Of a DNA stretch of 64,000 bases, positions 11,692-24,288 are shown in pieces. A program made the position numbers and the translations under genes. Location: contig NC_056033.1 of assembly GCF_004379255.2 (NCBI RefSeq), positions 4,320,172 through 4,384,171 of the forward strand, read 5' to 3'. The notes below the pieces were generated by a model that did no database searches, had not been told where the DNA came from, and saw only the letters and a program-made list of their open reading frames with translations. The stretch is from Salvia splendens. Its lineage: Eukaryota > Streptophyta > Magnoliopsida > Lamiales > Lamiaceae. Position 1 is the first letter of the stretch. Every line of letters begins with the position of its first letter.

Positions 11692-14110
11692 TCAAAGCCC
11701 CGAAGTAAACGGCACATTGGTCGCCGGCAGCCAAGAATTCGCGGCAATGAACCTTCCTGGCGCGAACTGCGCCGCCACAGAGGCGCTCGTGATCACGCGA
11801 TAGCCCCTCCAATTGACCCGGTTCGCAGTGGACGACCCGGGACCCGTATTCGCATACTCTGCATAATACAAGGTATTCAAAGCGAAGCTCCCGCTCCACG
11901 GCATCCAACCCGCCGCGTTAATCAAGCTATCCAGCGAGGTCTTCATGAACACCGTGCGGGAGTACTCCTTCCACGGCCGGCCCAGGTAGGTCCGGACGGA
12001 TCCCTGGACGGGTCGGAGGTCCGGGGCGGCCGTCACCCGCGAGTTGTGGATTATTATTCCCGTGTTCTGGTTCGGGTCGGTCCGGCCCTGCGCGGTGATG
12101 GTGTTGGTCCGGTTGGGCGGGTCGCGCGGGTAGATGTTGCAGTTCTGCAGCACCACGGCCGCGTTGCCGAAGATGAAGTCGACTGTGCCGTAGATGTCGC
12201 AGTTGCGGTAGAATTGGCGCTGGGAGTGGACATAGAGGGTGTCTTGGTACCCCTCGAAGCTGCATTGGTAGAACACGGATAGGTCCGACCCGGAACGCAG
12301 CGCCACGGCCTGGTGGTTCCGCGCACCCGCCGTGTTCCGGAACGTGATGCCCCGGGCGATGAATCCGTCTCCCACAGCAGCTGTGGTTGTTCCAATTTGG
12401 TTAATAAAGGTTTTGTTAATTAAAATTACGTATTTTACAAAAATATAATTGTTCCATAGAAATAGACTATTTGGAGATGAAGAAGAGAAAAAAAAACAAT
12501 ACTAGTTGAAATAGTGTAGTTATGATAAAATAAAAGAAAAGGTAATATGTATCTAATTTGGACTATTTCTATAAAATGGATGGAAAAGGAAATTCATGCT
12601 TATTTCTATTTCTATGGGATGCAGGGAGTAATTTTAATTTGTTTGTGAATGCATTTTTACATGACTTAGATGTATGTCATGCTTATTTATGTGTTTGTGA
12701 ATATGATGTTTTTCTAGAAGACAATTACGCGATGTAAAGGATCCAAATAATTTATTTCTATGAGCCAAGAAAAGTGTTATTTTCGGACATCAGAAAATGT
12801 ACAAAAGTTTGAAAAAGTAAATCCAATGCATTATTTCATATCCTCGCCATTTTTCAAATGCTTCATTATTTTTTCATTAGAAAAACAGTGAAGAATAATC
12901 AGTCTAGATGTATTAAATGTGTAGTATTCTATATCCTCCTTCTATAAGCAACTCGATATTAATATATTGTTATAAATATTCGGGTCGTTATATACTTGAT
13001 ATCATTGATCATGCATTACTATCAACTCAAAAAATTCAACCATATAAACATACTGGATTTAGTAAAAAAAATTAACGATATATGCATAATGCATAGATAT
13101 GTTGGTACAAGAATGCATGCACACATAAAAGTCACATTATTTCCATTTTAGAGTTTCAATTTCCAATTGCATCCACGACACATAAATCAACTAAACCAAC
13201 TCAATTATATGCAATTAAATGACTCACCAACCGTAGCCGATTTGAAGGTGGTGGAGCCGCCGTCAACGCTTCTACTTCCGGTGATAATAGTCCTCCCAAT
13301 TCCGTCCCCCAACAACATAACATTCCTCACACCCTTCCCAATCTCCACATTCTCCCTATAAGTCCCCGCCTTCACATAAATCACATACCTCCCATTCCCC
13401 GACCGCCTCCCCGCGGCCGCCACAGCAGCTGCCACTGTCCTAAAATTCCCCGATCCATCCAACGCCACCACAACGTTCGCCCTAGGGTTAGACGACTGCA
13501 GAAGCTTGCGGTCCCCCGGCCGGACCCACCTCGGAAACCCCTCTTTATAACCATTCACACTACTACTAGAATTATTAGAAACCCCCTTGTTCAAAGCTAG
13601 GGTATTGCTAAGCAACAAACTCACATTGTTGGACATGATGGGGAAGTTGGTGTAGTAATCACTGATGCCGAAATCCGCGAAGCCGGCGATACACGTGTCT
13701 AAATTGGTGAGCGCCGTGCTCAGCCACGTCTGCACGTCGGTGGCTGTGCACTTAGTGCTTGGGTCAACGGTCTTGTTGAGCGCATGGATGGTTTCCTCGT
13801 AGAGGTCCACGCAGTCGGCCCAGGCCGCCCGCTCTCGGCCTGAACGACAGTTCTGGCCGAGATGATAGAGGCCGCTCTGGGCATGCATGCAGCGGTCCAG
13901 GGCGAGCTGGGCCGAGAGGCGGAGGAAGTCTGGCTTTCCATTTATCGAAACATTATATTTAGGGTTGTGCGTGAGGAAATACTCGCATGGTTTCGGGTGT
14001 GGTGTTTGGCTGCACCATGATTTCACGGCGGAGGAGGAGGCAGAGATGGCCGGAGAAGCCGACAAAAATGATAGGAGGAATGAGAGTACTAGGAATTTTG
14101 TTGTTGCCAT
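11692..14110 (-). CDS. Type I pectinesterase with inhibitor pro-domain
   Basis: Two exons: 14110-13228 and 12380-11692, one open frame of 523 residues. The enzyme removes methyl esters from cell-wall homogalacturonan. A signal peptide (about 1-24) is followed by a PMEI-like pro-domain (about 30-175), the processing motif RKLL at 201-204, and the catalytic domain from about 212. Catalytic-domain signatures are present in order: GSGNFRT, GTYRENVEIG, QAVALR, QDTLY, DFIFG (catalytic Asp), LGRPWK (substrate Arg) and YYAEY. The intron (13227-12381) joins SATV to AAVGDGF, the usual single intron place of this group. A second pectinesterase lies 6.5 kb away on the other strand. The gene looks functional. 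Confidence 0.95.
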
Positions 14111-14161
14111 TGTTGATGTGTGTGTTTTTTTTTTGTGTAGGGTGCTAATTGTGTTGATGGT

Positions 14162-14170
14162 GTTTAAATA
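14162..14170 (-). promoter_or_regulatory. Probable TATA box of minus-strand pectinesterase
   Basis: CTATTTAAA on the minus strand lies about 55 bp before the ATG at 14110, a plausible place for a short leader. Confidence 0.45.
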
Positions 14171-17100
14171 GAGGGAGGGAGATTGAGAATTTGATGAGCC
14201 ATGTACCTAACTAGTTGAATTATGAGGTTGATGAATTGAAAATGGGGTTTTTTGTGTGTTTATGGATAAAATAGTGACTAATCACGGATTCGTTCAATAT
14301 ATGTGCTTATCCGGTTTGATATTAGTATAATTTGAATGAAAGTTGACCTTGAAATATTGGAAGAAATTTGGTAGCGAAGATTTTAATTAGATTATTTATG
14401 GACTATGGTGCATATAATTGGTTAAATTTGATGTTGATTGACTAGATTAAATTTGTACGTAATCAAAAGCATGGATGTTGCTGCTGCTTCTACACTTTAC
14501 AATTGGCGATTGACTAGTTTTGGACAAGGATTTTTACTAGCTAGTCGATTTGAAATAATGGTAAGTGCAAAAGTGCAAATAGGATGTACACCTTTTGAAA
14601 CGTCATAAATACATACAAAATTTAATGGATTTATATCGTGTCTTATCATATTCGTCTCATTATTGGATTTATTATACTACTATCTGAATTGAATGGTGAG
14701 TGTGAATAGCTAAATATTACTCCCTTGCCAGTCTTTTTTAAACTTTAGAAGCAGAATAGTATCCCTGACACATACTAATACTTTAAAACTACTCCTACAA
14801 AATTATTAAAATTAAAGAGAAATAAAATAAATAGAATTATTATTAGTGAATAATATAATTTACCTCATTGAAAAGAAAATTACCAAAAATAAAATGTGAT
14901 CATTTTTTTTACCACCTAAAATGAAAATTGTGACTATTAAATGTGGACAGAGACCGAAATAAAAAAAAACAGACATAACAACTTTCTCACCAAAAATCTA
15001 TTTTAATATTGTCTCATAACTGTAGATTCATGGTTATTTTTCTCGGCTAATTAACTTTTAACTTCATCACAGTGTTTAATGAAAAATAACATTATTATTA
15101 AACAATGAGTGAATGAACATCGAAACTTACAATTTGATAGCTATGTTTAGACTTTAGAGCAACTGAATTTTCTCCTCAATAGACCGGCCAATTTAAATTA
15201 ATTTAGGCAATTCAACGAAAATTAATGTACATTTATTTTGCATACGCACGGGCACGGCACTATAAGGCTTCTTAAATTTCTCATTTTTTTTATCTTCTTG
15301 GAAATTAATCGAAAAAGGAAGTCACATACAAACTAAGTGAGTTTAGATTATAAATAAGCTACTATACTTAATTAGGGGAAAAAATTGTGTTTAATATATA
15401 CTGTTTCAAACTTTCAATTAATTTTATTAATTAATTGATACATAACAAAAATGGAATTTCGACCAATGGTAATAATAACATACCCCTTTATATTGACATT
15501 ATTTGTCTTCTTAATAAAGGCGATAGATTGTCAAATTCGCCACTGCGGCGTATTCGACTTCGGCCTTCTTTAAGACTAAAGAAATTTGCAAAAATAGTCA
15601 AATAACAAATCAATTTGAACTCTTACTTTGATATAATACTCACAGGCCTCAAATACAGGTTGAACTAAAATGAACAAATTATTCGAATTACACACAATAA
15701 ATAAATAAGATTTTGTCGGCGTTAAAAGACATAGTGTGCTACTCATCGCCGATAAGGCGATAATAAATGGGGACGAAAAACGAAAGTGAAGCCCCGACCT
15801 TGGTTGGATTTTAGGATTGGGGCAAAACGACCGTAAAATGGAGCTGACGGTAATTCTGAAAGCTAACTCTAGTGAAGTTTTCCTACTTTCATGGGCCGGC
15901 AATAGGATCCATTGACCGTTCGAACCCATATGGATTGATTTGGAAAAAATTGTGAAAAGCAATTATTTTATGTATCAGAATACACGTTACATGGATTTCA
16001 AAAAAAGGATTATGTATGAAAATTAAGTCATGTTTGGTAGCCTCAGTAAAACAATTAGACAGCTTATATAACTAAATAAATAATCTCAACTGGGATTTTA
16101 TTATGATATATTATACAATTGCCTATTTTGAATCATTTCTTCAAATGACAGCACAAGTCAGACACATGAAAGATAAAACCTGAGTCTGTTCATTTTAAAA
16201 GTATAATCATAAATGCAAACTGATAATAATTCAATTGGTGTCAACTCTCAAATTTCATTACCAACGTATAAATTTTAATTTTTTTAAATAAAAATTAATA
16301 AACTCAATTTTCTGCTGTTTTATTTTTTCCCATGATTGATGCCTAACAAATAGAAACATGCAAGTTGAAAAAAATGGAGGCATTTAACCTTTTGTGTGTG
16401 TTATATATCGAGAAGAGGAGTTCACGTTCACGTATATTTAATACATCATGGAATCTAATTGTAAGCCAATTATCTTATTTTGTGTGTGTGTGTTCAACTT
16501 ATTGGTGGTTGTCGCCTGTCGTTTACCAACAAACCAAGAACTGGAATGAATGATTGAAATGTGTAATTAATTATTAATCACGATGTCACAATCCTATGTT
16601 GTTCATTCTAGCCAATTCAATTCTCAATAATTTCTGTAAATAAGTAGTTCATATTTATAAAATCTAATGAAAAGAGGAGTACTATTGATAATGAAATTCA
16701 ATTGGAAATAAGAATATAAGCATAAACTCATGCAATTAATTAAGGAATAAAAAAACTTATGAACTAACACAAAAATTTCATGAACTCGATCGATATAAAA
16801 AAAATAAATGCAAACACATATACAACCACAAATCAACTACGGAGTTGTTCATGAATTTTATGTGTTTATTCTTCTTGGGTTCACAAATTTCATAAATTTA
16901 TTAGTGTATTTTCTTTTATCACCGATATTACCATTTTCACCTATATTTACCATTTTATACAAAAAAATTTTAGTCGAAAACATATATATCAACCGAGTCT
17001 GAATTTTGGATTCCTGTGCTCACCCTTTATTACTTTTATGGTGAGAGCGAAGTGTATGTACGTTGATTTCATGATTGAGAATTACTATAAATTTGAATGT

Positions 17101-17520
17101 CACGAACACTTTAATTAGAGTTAGGTGGATATAATTTTAGAAAAAGTGCATGCATCACATAATTAATCATATACTACAACTTAAGATTGGTAGAGCACTT
17201 TTAAACCGAATGATTGCACACTATATATAAATAAGCTAGTAAGACATAATCCCTGTAATATCATATCCACCCTAATCCTATGATACCCAATTAAATATAA
17301 TGAAACCATTTATTGTTTAGTTGTGCATGGTTCATAAATAAAGAAATAGGTTGATGAATTGGTACCGGGAATTTGCTTATATGATTCTAAATTTTGATAT
17401 ATGGGTCAATTAAATATGCCCACTTGCATAAACTTAACATTCACTAATCATAATTTTATTTCTCATTTCAGATTCATGAAATCAAATTAAAAGGTTTGTG
17501 GGTGCCGTAGTGCAAATATA
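14171..17520. other. Long AT-rich intergenic region
   Basis: About 3.3 kb with no recognised gene. A 128-codon open frame on the minus strand (15962-15576) matches no family I know, and its GC is higher than its surroundings, so it may be a relic of a repeat. A TG run occurs near 16480. Confidence 0.5.
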
Positions 17521-18430
17521 ATTAGCGAGTGTCACGCCCGCATTTTCTAAGGATAGAAAACACGGTTGATCGCGACTAGGGGAGGATTAAAGAAGCGGGA
17601 AAGAAAGGGAAAACAACACAACTCAACCATAGCCCGAAACAAATGAGAATAGCTCGAATAAAATCAGAGTATCATTTCAACAATCAACAACTCCAAATGA
17701 AAATATCTCAACAATACACGAACTCAAAAGAAACAATATTTAGCGGAAGCATTTTGAGAGAAGAATAATATTATGTATGAAGACACAATATATTCGAAAT
17801 ATTAAAAGCAAACACAAATCTTCACCAGCTCTGCTCAACACCCACAGCGCTCGTCACAGCTCAACCTGCAAATTTTTAAAAAGAAATGCAGGGCTGAGTA
17901 CTTGATGCACTCAGTGGACTCATGCCGAAAACATTTTCAATAAAAAATATTTATCATGCCATTAACGAGTGACCTCGGGGTTTTAACTTTGAAAGGGCCC
18001 GAGTCACTAAAACATTTCACCAACATCATCATCATCAACCTCAACATCATCATCATCACCATACCATATCTGAACATACATGACGAGGAATGTGGCCACA
18101 TTCCAAGCCACTAGACAGTCACCCGTTTAAAGCCTTAACTTGTGTTCCACTCCATTCTTGAAAAGCGTGCGTGAAGTCACCCGTTGATTTAATGGACTCC
18201 GGCCCAATCTTCCATTCAATTAATTTGGTCCAAACATTCCAATCCATCTCCTTATCAAAACAGTGGGCTATATTCTTAAAATTAATCATTTGTCCCAACA
18301 TTAAAATAAAACAAAGCCCAATACTTCAACTTATGTGGAATCCCAAAATGGGAGCAAAATTCATAATCTCTCTTATTCACTGATTTCAGCACCGTGGTAA
18401 TCATAGCAGCGAGTTCGTCACTTCGCTGTC
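17521..18430. repeat. Dispersed-repeat-like sequence, class uncertain
   Basis: The stretch beginning near GTGTCACGCCCGCATTTTC has a base composition unlike its neighbours and reads like the end region of a dispersed plant repeat, perhaps an LTR fragment. It includes a (CAT)n-rich tract at about 18022-18060. No terminal repeats or target duplication could be found by eye. Confidence 0.35.
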
Positions 18431-18441
18431 CTCTAGGTGTT

Positions 18442-18897
18442 TCACGTCGCTGCCCTGGCCTTTCTCCTCACCATCTCCATCACAGCACCGTTGCTGCTCG
18501 TCTTAGCCGCTGATCCACCATTCGTTGCTGCTGTCAAAGTGTTGCCGGTGTCTTCCTTCTCAACATTTAGTTTCTTATCTCCCCATCGTTTATTTTGCCT
18601 CTTTTTCAGAGACCTATCCAAGCACTGCAGCGCCGTCACCGTCGCCGGTGCATGACTTCCATCTGCTTCGTGGCAGCGCCGCTGCACTCCACCACCGTTT
18701 CCCAAATGAGGAGACTCTGACTGCTGCTGCATAAGCCGTGCTGCAGCCACCCTCACCTCAACTTCTTTCCTACGCTCCTCCTCTGTTTTAGCAACCTTTT
18801 TAATCTCATATGGCCTTTTTGCGTGAACTAATCTCAACTCCATCGGCTCTTCCAGAGCACTTCTGATGGGAATGAACCGAAACTTCTCCTCTCCCAA
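18442..18897 (-). other. Unrecognised open frame in gene-fragment island
   Basis: An open frame of 151 codons. Its first half is charged and reads like real protein (for example ELRLVHAKRPYEIKK followed by an E/R-rich helix), while the second half is low-complexity. I do not recognise the family. It partly overlaps, on the other strand, an open frame starting at 18866 that has a good splice donor (CAG|GTAAAT at about 19334). It lies 300 bp from a broken helicase fragment, so it may be another captured exon and not a gene. Confidence 0.3.
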
Positions 18898-19199
18898 AAC
18901 TCTCTCTTTTCACGGTCAGAACTCCACAAATCCTCGCAGATCGAATCTAACAATTCCACCTCTCGTACTCCTCTTTCCCACAATCAAACTCCCTTCTCTC
19001 CCTCCTTCTCCGGTTCACTCTCCGCACATCCCCTCAATTCGATCGCCTCCGTCAAATCACAGCGGCTTCAGCGCCGTCGCCGGTTTGAGCCGCCGCCGCT
19101 GTTATTGCCGAGTCACCGCCACCGCTGCTACTACTCCGAGTCCAGCCGGCACCGCTGCTGGAGTCGCTTTCCTCCGTCGCATCCACAACTCAAAGGACT

Positions 19200-19796
19200 C
19201 GCCGTTGTCGTCAGTTTCCTCCAAAATTCTTCTCCATTCTCTATTGAAATATCCACTAGAAAGCGAGCTGGAGGTTGGAATGCAAGATCTGCTCCAAATT
19301 CCACATCCTCACTGCCTTCACTCGTCAGTTCAGGTAAATAGTCAAATCCATGTTCCTTGTTCTACAAAGAAGAAAGGCTCTCCACCAGTGATGCAACTTT
19401 CAGTATGTTTGCGTCCAACACAATATGACCAACAAGTTTTTGCAACTCTAACTTGTTTGACAAACTTATTCTGTCCCTTATATCCTCTTCGGATTCAGAA
19501 GTCCCACTGAAAAGCCTATACGCCTTTATTGCAACTTCTTGGAACTCCTCAGACACCACTTCTCCACCCATCAACTCAACCACAGCCACCACAAATTGCT
19601 TGTACAATTGCCGCACCTCAAAAGAAGCTTCATCCCACCTATAAATGATCTTGCGCCCCAGTTCCGACTCTCCAGACGCAGTTGTAGAGCTAGTGCGATT
19701 GAGGTTTTGGAGGAAGGATTTACTATTGAGATACGCTTGATCGGCATCGAAGGGTGATCTGAGAGAATTGGTTAAGCGCGGGAGTTCCATCAACAT
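19200..19796 (-). pseudogene. 5' fragment of ASCC3/DExH14-type RNA helicase gene
   Basis: The 144-codon frame from 19796 to 19362 matches what I know of the N-terminus of plant DExH14 (ASCC3/Brr2-like Ski2-family helicase): MELPRLTNSLRSPFDADQAY at the start, then EVRQLYKQFVVAVVELMGGE and ELQKLVGHIVLDANILKVAS. A TAG stop (19364-19362) interrupts it. The same frame continues past the stop with EFGADLAFQPPARFLVDISI, a stretch found in these helicases, until about 19215. The rest of the protein, normally about 2000 residues with two helicase cassettes, is absent from the window. I read this as a truncated copy with a nonsense codon. Family assignment is from memory and should be checked by search. 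Confidence 0.7.
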
Positions 19797-20670
19797 TTTT
19801 ATGCGATGAATTTGGGCGATTGTGCTCTTTCAGCAGAGTACACGGTGAACTGTTCCTATCTTCCGGTGGTTACAGATCATGGCCAAAAATTCCTCAACAG
19901 AAAGGGAGTGGCTGATTTTATGCGATTGCAAAAACAATGAGGCTCACTTGGGCTCTTAATAATTGGGCTCCCTCAAGAAAAGAATTGGCTTGATAAAAAG
20001 AATGGAAACGATCATGGCCCGATTTCTATTAACGGCTTTAGCCCATTCTATTAATCATCGAAAAGAATTGAAGGCCAAATTTTCAGCTACGTAAACAACG
20101 TTTTGGAGATCAAATAAAAGGTAGAAAAAGTCGGGGTATTACTGCGAGTTAGTACTATTAATTAACCAACCAGGCAAAGTCCATTATTTTAGACTAAGCA
20201 CACAAATAAAAATTAAATGGCAAGTAAAAATTGATTTATTATTGGGCTTTACTTTAAGGCTGGTGGGCTCGAATGTTAATGAGTCCGGCTCTATCAATTC
20301 GACATACATCCACAATAGTCAAAAGATTCCCAACGAATTCAGATCACTTTAAAAAGGTCACCAGGGAAACATGAGAAAACAACAAAATAAAGTAGAAAAA
20401 ATCGACAAATTTGACTCGGTGATAATAAGAGCAAAATAGTGTTACGTTGCAGTGTACGTTACGACATCATTCTTATCCCATGCAACAAAATGCCATGCAA
20501 ATTATTAAATCAGCCATCTTCCACTACGACTGACGACACATGTGTTGCCTATGTGCAACCTCCTCAGCAAATTCACCTCTTCATTTACAACAATAAAACG
20601 CCCATTACCCTAATTATTTTCCATCAATCGCAAATTATTATAATATAAAAACAATTTAGCCAAAAATAAA
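19797..20670. other. Intergenic, upstream of second pectinesterase
   Basis: Contains the original 5' flank of the helicase fragment (to about 19930) and the AT-rich leader region of the pectinesterase at 20671. No other gene seen. Confidence 0.45.
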
Positions 20671-21540
20671 ATGTCTTGCTTCCCCACCACCTTTGCTCTC
20701 CTTCTACTTATTGCCGCCGCTGCAAAATCTGCACCGATCAAGAAACATGTAGAGGCGGTGGAAGCCACGAGAGAAGGCATGCGCCAAGCAGTCTCTTGGG
20801 CTAATGGCTTCAAATTGGTTACCGGGCTGGGCCGGGAGTCGGGCTTTCCATCCCGGGCCCTCCTCGACTGTGCGGTTATGTACGAAGATGCGGAGTCGAG
20901 GCTGGCCCGGTTGGTCACCGGTGAGAGGGAGGAGTACTGGAGCCGTGACGACGCTGTGACATGGCTGAGCGCCGCCTTGGCTGGCCACAACGCTTGTTTG
21001 GATGGGCTGGGAGATATGAGGGTTTCCTTTGAAGCCCATAATTTGACTGAGGTGATTAGGGAGACTTTGGGGTTATACCGGGCCGAGACTACTAATCCAA
21101 TGGGAAAAGGTAAGGGTAAGACAGTGTTTCCGAGAAAGCCCAGCCCGGTGCAGGGAGGAGGGAGTTTAGCGGCGTGGAATGCGGCAACCTCGAATGCGGA
21201 CTATGTGGTGGCTCAAGACGGGTCCGGGAGGTATAAAACAATTAACGAGGCTGTGGTCGTGATAGCTCGATCGGGCGAAAACCGGCCCGAGCGAGTCATA
21301 GTACACGTAAAATCAGGCGTGTATAGAGAAAATGTAGAAATTGGAAGAAAATTGACCAACCTCATGCTCGTCGGCGACGGCATCGACAAAACAATCGTCA
21401 CCGGAAATCGAAATGTACAAGACGGTGCCACCACCTTCAGTTCTGCCACATTCGGTATATACTTCACATATATAAATATTATCCTACATTAGTAGAGCAG
21501 AAAAAATATTGATAGACACTATATTTTTTAGTAAATATTA

Positions 21541-21745
21541 TTTCCTTCGTTCTACAATAGTAGAGTCATTTCATTTTCTACACTCGTTTTTTAAAATTGA
21601 ACAAATAGTTAAAGTGGAGAGAGTAAAGTAAAAGAAAAAAAAATGTACAGAAGAGTCTTATCTATAGTAATCTCTTTCTTACTTTACTTTTTTTCAACTT
21701 TAACTATTTAAATGAAATGACTCTACTACCGTGGAACGGATGGAG
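21541..21745. mobile_element. Degenerate Stowaway-type MITE in pectinesterase intron
   Basis: The 205 bp has ends TTTCCTTCGTTCTACAATAG and GTGGAACGGATGGAG that are imperfect inverted repeats, with TAGAGTCATTT and AAATGACTCTA inside them. TA flanks both sides (21539-21540 and 21746-21747). It lies entirely within the intron (21455-21858). Confidence 0.75.
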
Positions 21746-21942
21746 TACTGTTTGAAAGCATATTTTTTGTTACTTTCACTTGACTCCGCGTCTATGCTTA
21801 CTAATTTTATTTGAGTATTATTCGGCAGCACTGATGAGATTTAAGTATTTATACATAGGTGTCTCGGGTGATGGATTTTGGGCCCGGGACATGACGTTCG
21901 AGAACACGGCTGGGCCCGGGAAGCACCAGGCAGTGGCGCTGA

Positions 21943-22700
21943 GAGCATCTCCTATGGCGCCCCTCCGGTAGGACGTCCGGTCGGACACCGGGAAGGGCGA
22001 CGGGACGTCCGCCGTTGGGAGGTCGGAGGTCGGATACGGACGTCCCGTGAGGACGTCGGGTGTCCTCGGACATCCCGGCGACGGGCGGGCGGACGTCCGC
22101 CACTGTGGCTTCAACTCGGACGTCCGGTCGGACGTCCCGTTTTTTTTTTTTTTTTTTTGAAACTCTATATATACGGCTCGTTGAATTTTATTTCATTCGC
22201 ACCACTTGCGTTAATAACAAGTTTCTCTCTCTACATCTATAATCTCAAGTATATCTAGAATGTCTAGTGAAAGTGATAGCGAGAATGAGTTGAACCCTAA
22301 ACATGCGGCAAACAGATGCCCATATTCGACTTCAGCAGGATATTATCGAAGAGGTTTGGACTCGGAGGGGTTGACGTGATAATGTATGAATTTTTTTTTT
22401 TATTAGTGTGTAATTTTTTTTTTCGAATCATGTATGTTTTTTCCGATAAAGTTGTTAATTTTTCCCGTTCGTATTCTCGGTCAAATTTTATTTCCGTAAA
22501 CGTAAATTGTTTTATTTGTGAATTTATGATTTTTTTTATTGCGGGATGTCCTAGTGGGAAGGGCGATGGGAAGGGCGGATATGCATGGGATGTCCTAGTG
22601 ATGTGGCAGTGGGGTGGGATGTCCTAGTGACGTGGCAGGAGGTGTTTTTGGGATGTCCTAGTGGATGTCCGAGTGGGATGTCCGCCCACTGGAGATGCTC
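21943..22700. mobile_element. Harbinger-type deletion derivative inside a pectinesterase exon
   Basis: The 758 bp has perfect 10 bp inverted ends GAGCATCTCC / GGAGATGCTC, flanked by a TGA duplication (21940-21942 and 22701-22703). The left part is GC-rich with many repeats of the phrase GGACGTCC. An ATG at 22260 begins a short acidic frame (MSSESDSENEL, about 40 codons) that may be the remnant start of an element protein. No transposase domain remains, so movement would have needed a complete relative. TIR sequence and 3 bp duplication fit PIF/Harbinger. Confidence 0.88.
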
Positions 22701-23299
22701 TGAGGGTGGGTTCGGACCGGTCGGTTTTCTACCGGTGCAGCTTCAAGGGCTATCAAGACACGCTCTACACCCTGTCGCTCCGGCAGTTCTACCGGAGCTG
22801 CCACGTGTACGGCACAGTGGACTTCATATTCGGCGACGCGGCGGCGGTGCTCGAGGACTGCGACATCCTGGTGCGTCGGCCGATGGACCACCAGTCCAAC
22901 TTCATCACGGCGCAGGGGCGGAGCGACCCCAACCAGAACACGGGGATCTCGGTCGTCGGCTGCCGCGTGCGGCCGGCGCCGGATCTCCGAGGCGCAGAGG
23001 GGAGGTTCGAGACCTTCCTAGGGCGACCGTGGAAGAAATTCTCGAGGACGGTTTTCGTGAAGACGGATTTGGACGGGCTGATTGATCGGAGGGGGTGGAA
23101 GGAGTGGAGCGGCGGATTTGCGCTTGCGACGCTCTACTATGCGGAGTTCATGAATACGGGAGGCGGAGCATCCACGGCCGGCCGGGTTAAGTGGCCGGGA
23201 TTCCACGTGTTGATCGACGCGCGTGAGGCCGAGAAGTTCAGCGCTAGGGGTTTTATTGGCGGCGATCAGTGGATTCCGGCCACCGGAGTGCCGTTCTAG

Positions 23300-23989
23300 G
23301 CTGGGTTATGATCGATGGTGTTCGGTTAAGATTAATTAACATATAATTATATAGATATATATATATACGAATATAAATATGGCTTTATTAGAGTATGTAG
23401 GGCGGTAATATAGTACTAATATACTAAGAAACTAGACAAAACATTATGTATACAGATGTGGAATAGTAGCTTATTTTCTTTTGATATGTTTTTTTAAAAG
23501 AATGTTGCACACAAATTTTGGTCTTCTTCTTTATGCAAGAAACAATAATGGAGTTTAATACTACTACTGATAGGAGAGCAAGGACAAGTTAGATTTTACA
23601 CAAATATGCACATTGGTTATTTAATTTATTATGATCGCTGTACTTTAAAATGAATTGGTAATTAAGTTGATATTTAATCTTAAAAAAATGAAAAATGCAA
23701 AGTGGAGCAATTTCCTTTTTTATAAGGCCTCGTTTGAACTAGTGGAAATGTAAGGTAAAGGCAATCTAGAGTTAAGTTTCATGGCTTTTCTCGATGTTTG
23801 GTTGCTTTGTTTGATCATTAATAAGCCCAAAAAATGGACAAGGCCCGTCCCAGCTAGAAAATAAATTCCTCAATTCTCATCAAAAAGTTACTATCATATT
23901 TAATTATGCTATGCAAATATACTGCTCCTATATTCTTTATGCAATTGAATTTGAAATCGTGCATCTAAACGTTACATATAGACGTACGG
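23300..23989. other. 3' flank of pectinesterase, AT-rich
   Basis: Includes a short AT microsatellite near 23345-23372. No gene seen. Confidence 0.45.
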
Positions 23990-24258
23990 TAAAGGGGAAC
24001 GTTATCAAATGCAAACTCTAAATATTGTATAAACTCCAAATTATGATTTGGACGGTTAAAAAATGTCAATAGATGATAAAATAGTAGCAACAGAAATGTC
24101 AATACAATGTCAACAGTTGATGTTGTGCTGATATTGCGTTGATATTGTGTTGACATTTTCTGTTGCTACTATTTGTCATCTGTTGATATTTTTTAACGGT
24201 CAAGATCATAGTTTGGAGTTTGTACAATATATGATCTTGCATTTTATCACTACCCTAT
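23990..24258. mobile_element. Palindromic MITE (foldback), Mutator-like
   Basis: The two halves are inverted copies over most of the length: one arm reads ...AAACTCCAAATTATGATTTGGAC..., the other is its near complement, and the phrase GTTGACATT or its complement recurs in both. The arms meet near 24118. The RNA of this stretch could fold into one long hairpin. No matching target duplication was found. Confidence 0.65.
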
Positions 24259-24288
24259 AATAAAGAGTACATTTTTGTATATCTGCTA

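Larger units (their letters stand above)
20671..23299 (+). pseudogene. Pectinesterase interrupted by a Harbinger-type insertion
   Basis: Exon 1 is 20671-21454; exon 2 starts at 21859 and ends at 23299, but is split by foreign DNA at 21943-22703. Leaving out the insert and one copy of its 3 bp duplication, the exons add to 1464 nt, an open frame of 487 codons plus stop, with every catalytic signature in place (GSGRYKT, GVYRENVEIG, QAVALR, QDTLY, DFIFGDAA, LGRPWK, YYAEF). The PMEI-like pro-region is short (523 residues in the neighbour) and no RKLL processing site is seen, only FPRKPSP. As it stands, translation leaves the family frame about 10 codons into the insert. Function is lost unless the insert is spliced out as an intron. 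The rest of the frame is undamaged, so the insertion is recent. Confidence 0.88.

Noticed and set aside
15576..15962. 128-codon open frame on the minus strand
   Set aside because: No family signature, no neighbours or splice structure, and composition suggests a chance frame or repeat relic.
18866..19510. 214-codon plus-strand frame, Ser/Pro-rich with a transit-peptide look
   Set aside because: Overlaps the helicase fragment read on the other strand, where sequence matches a known family; reported only as part of the fragment island.
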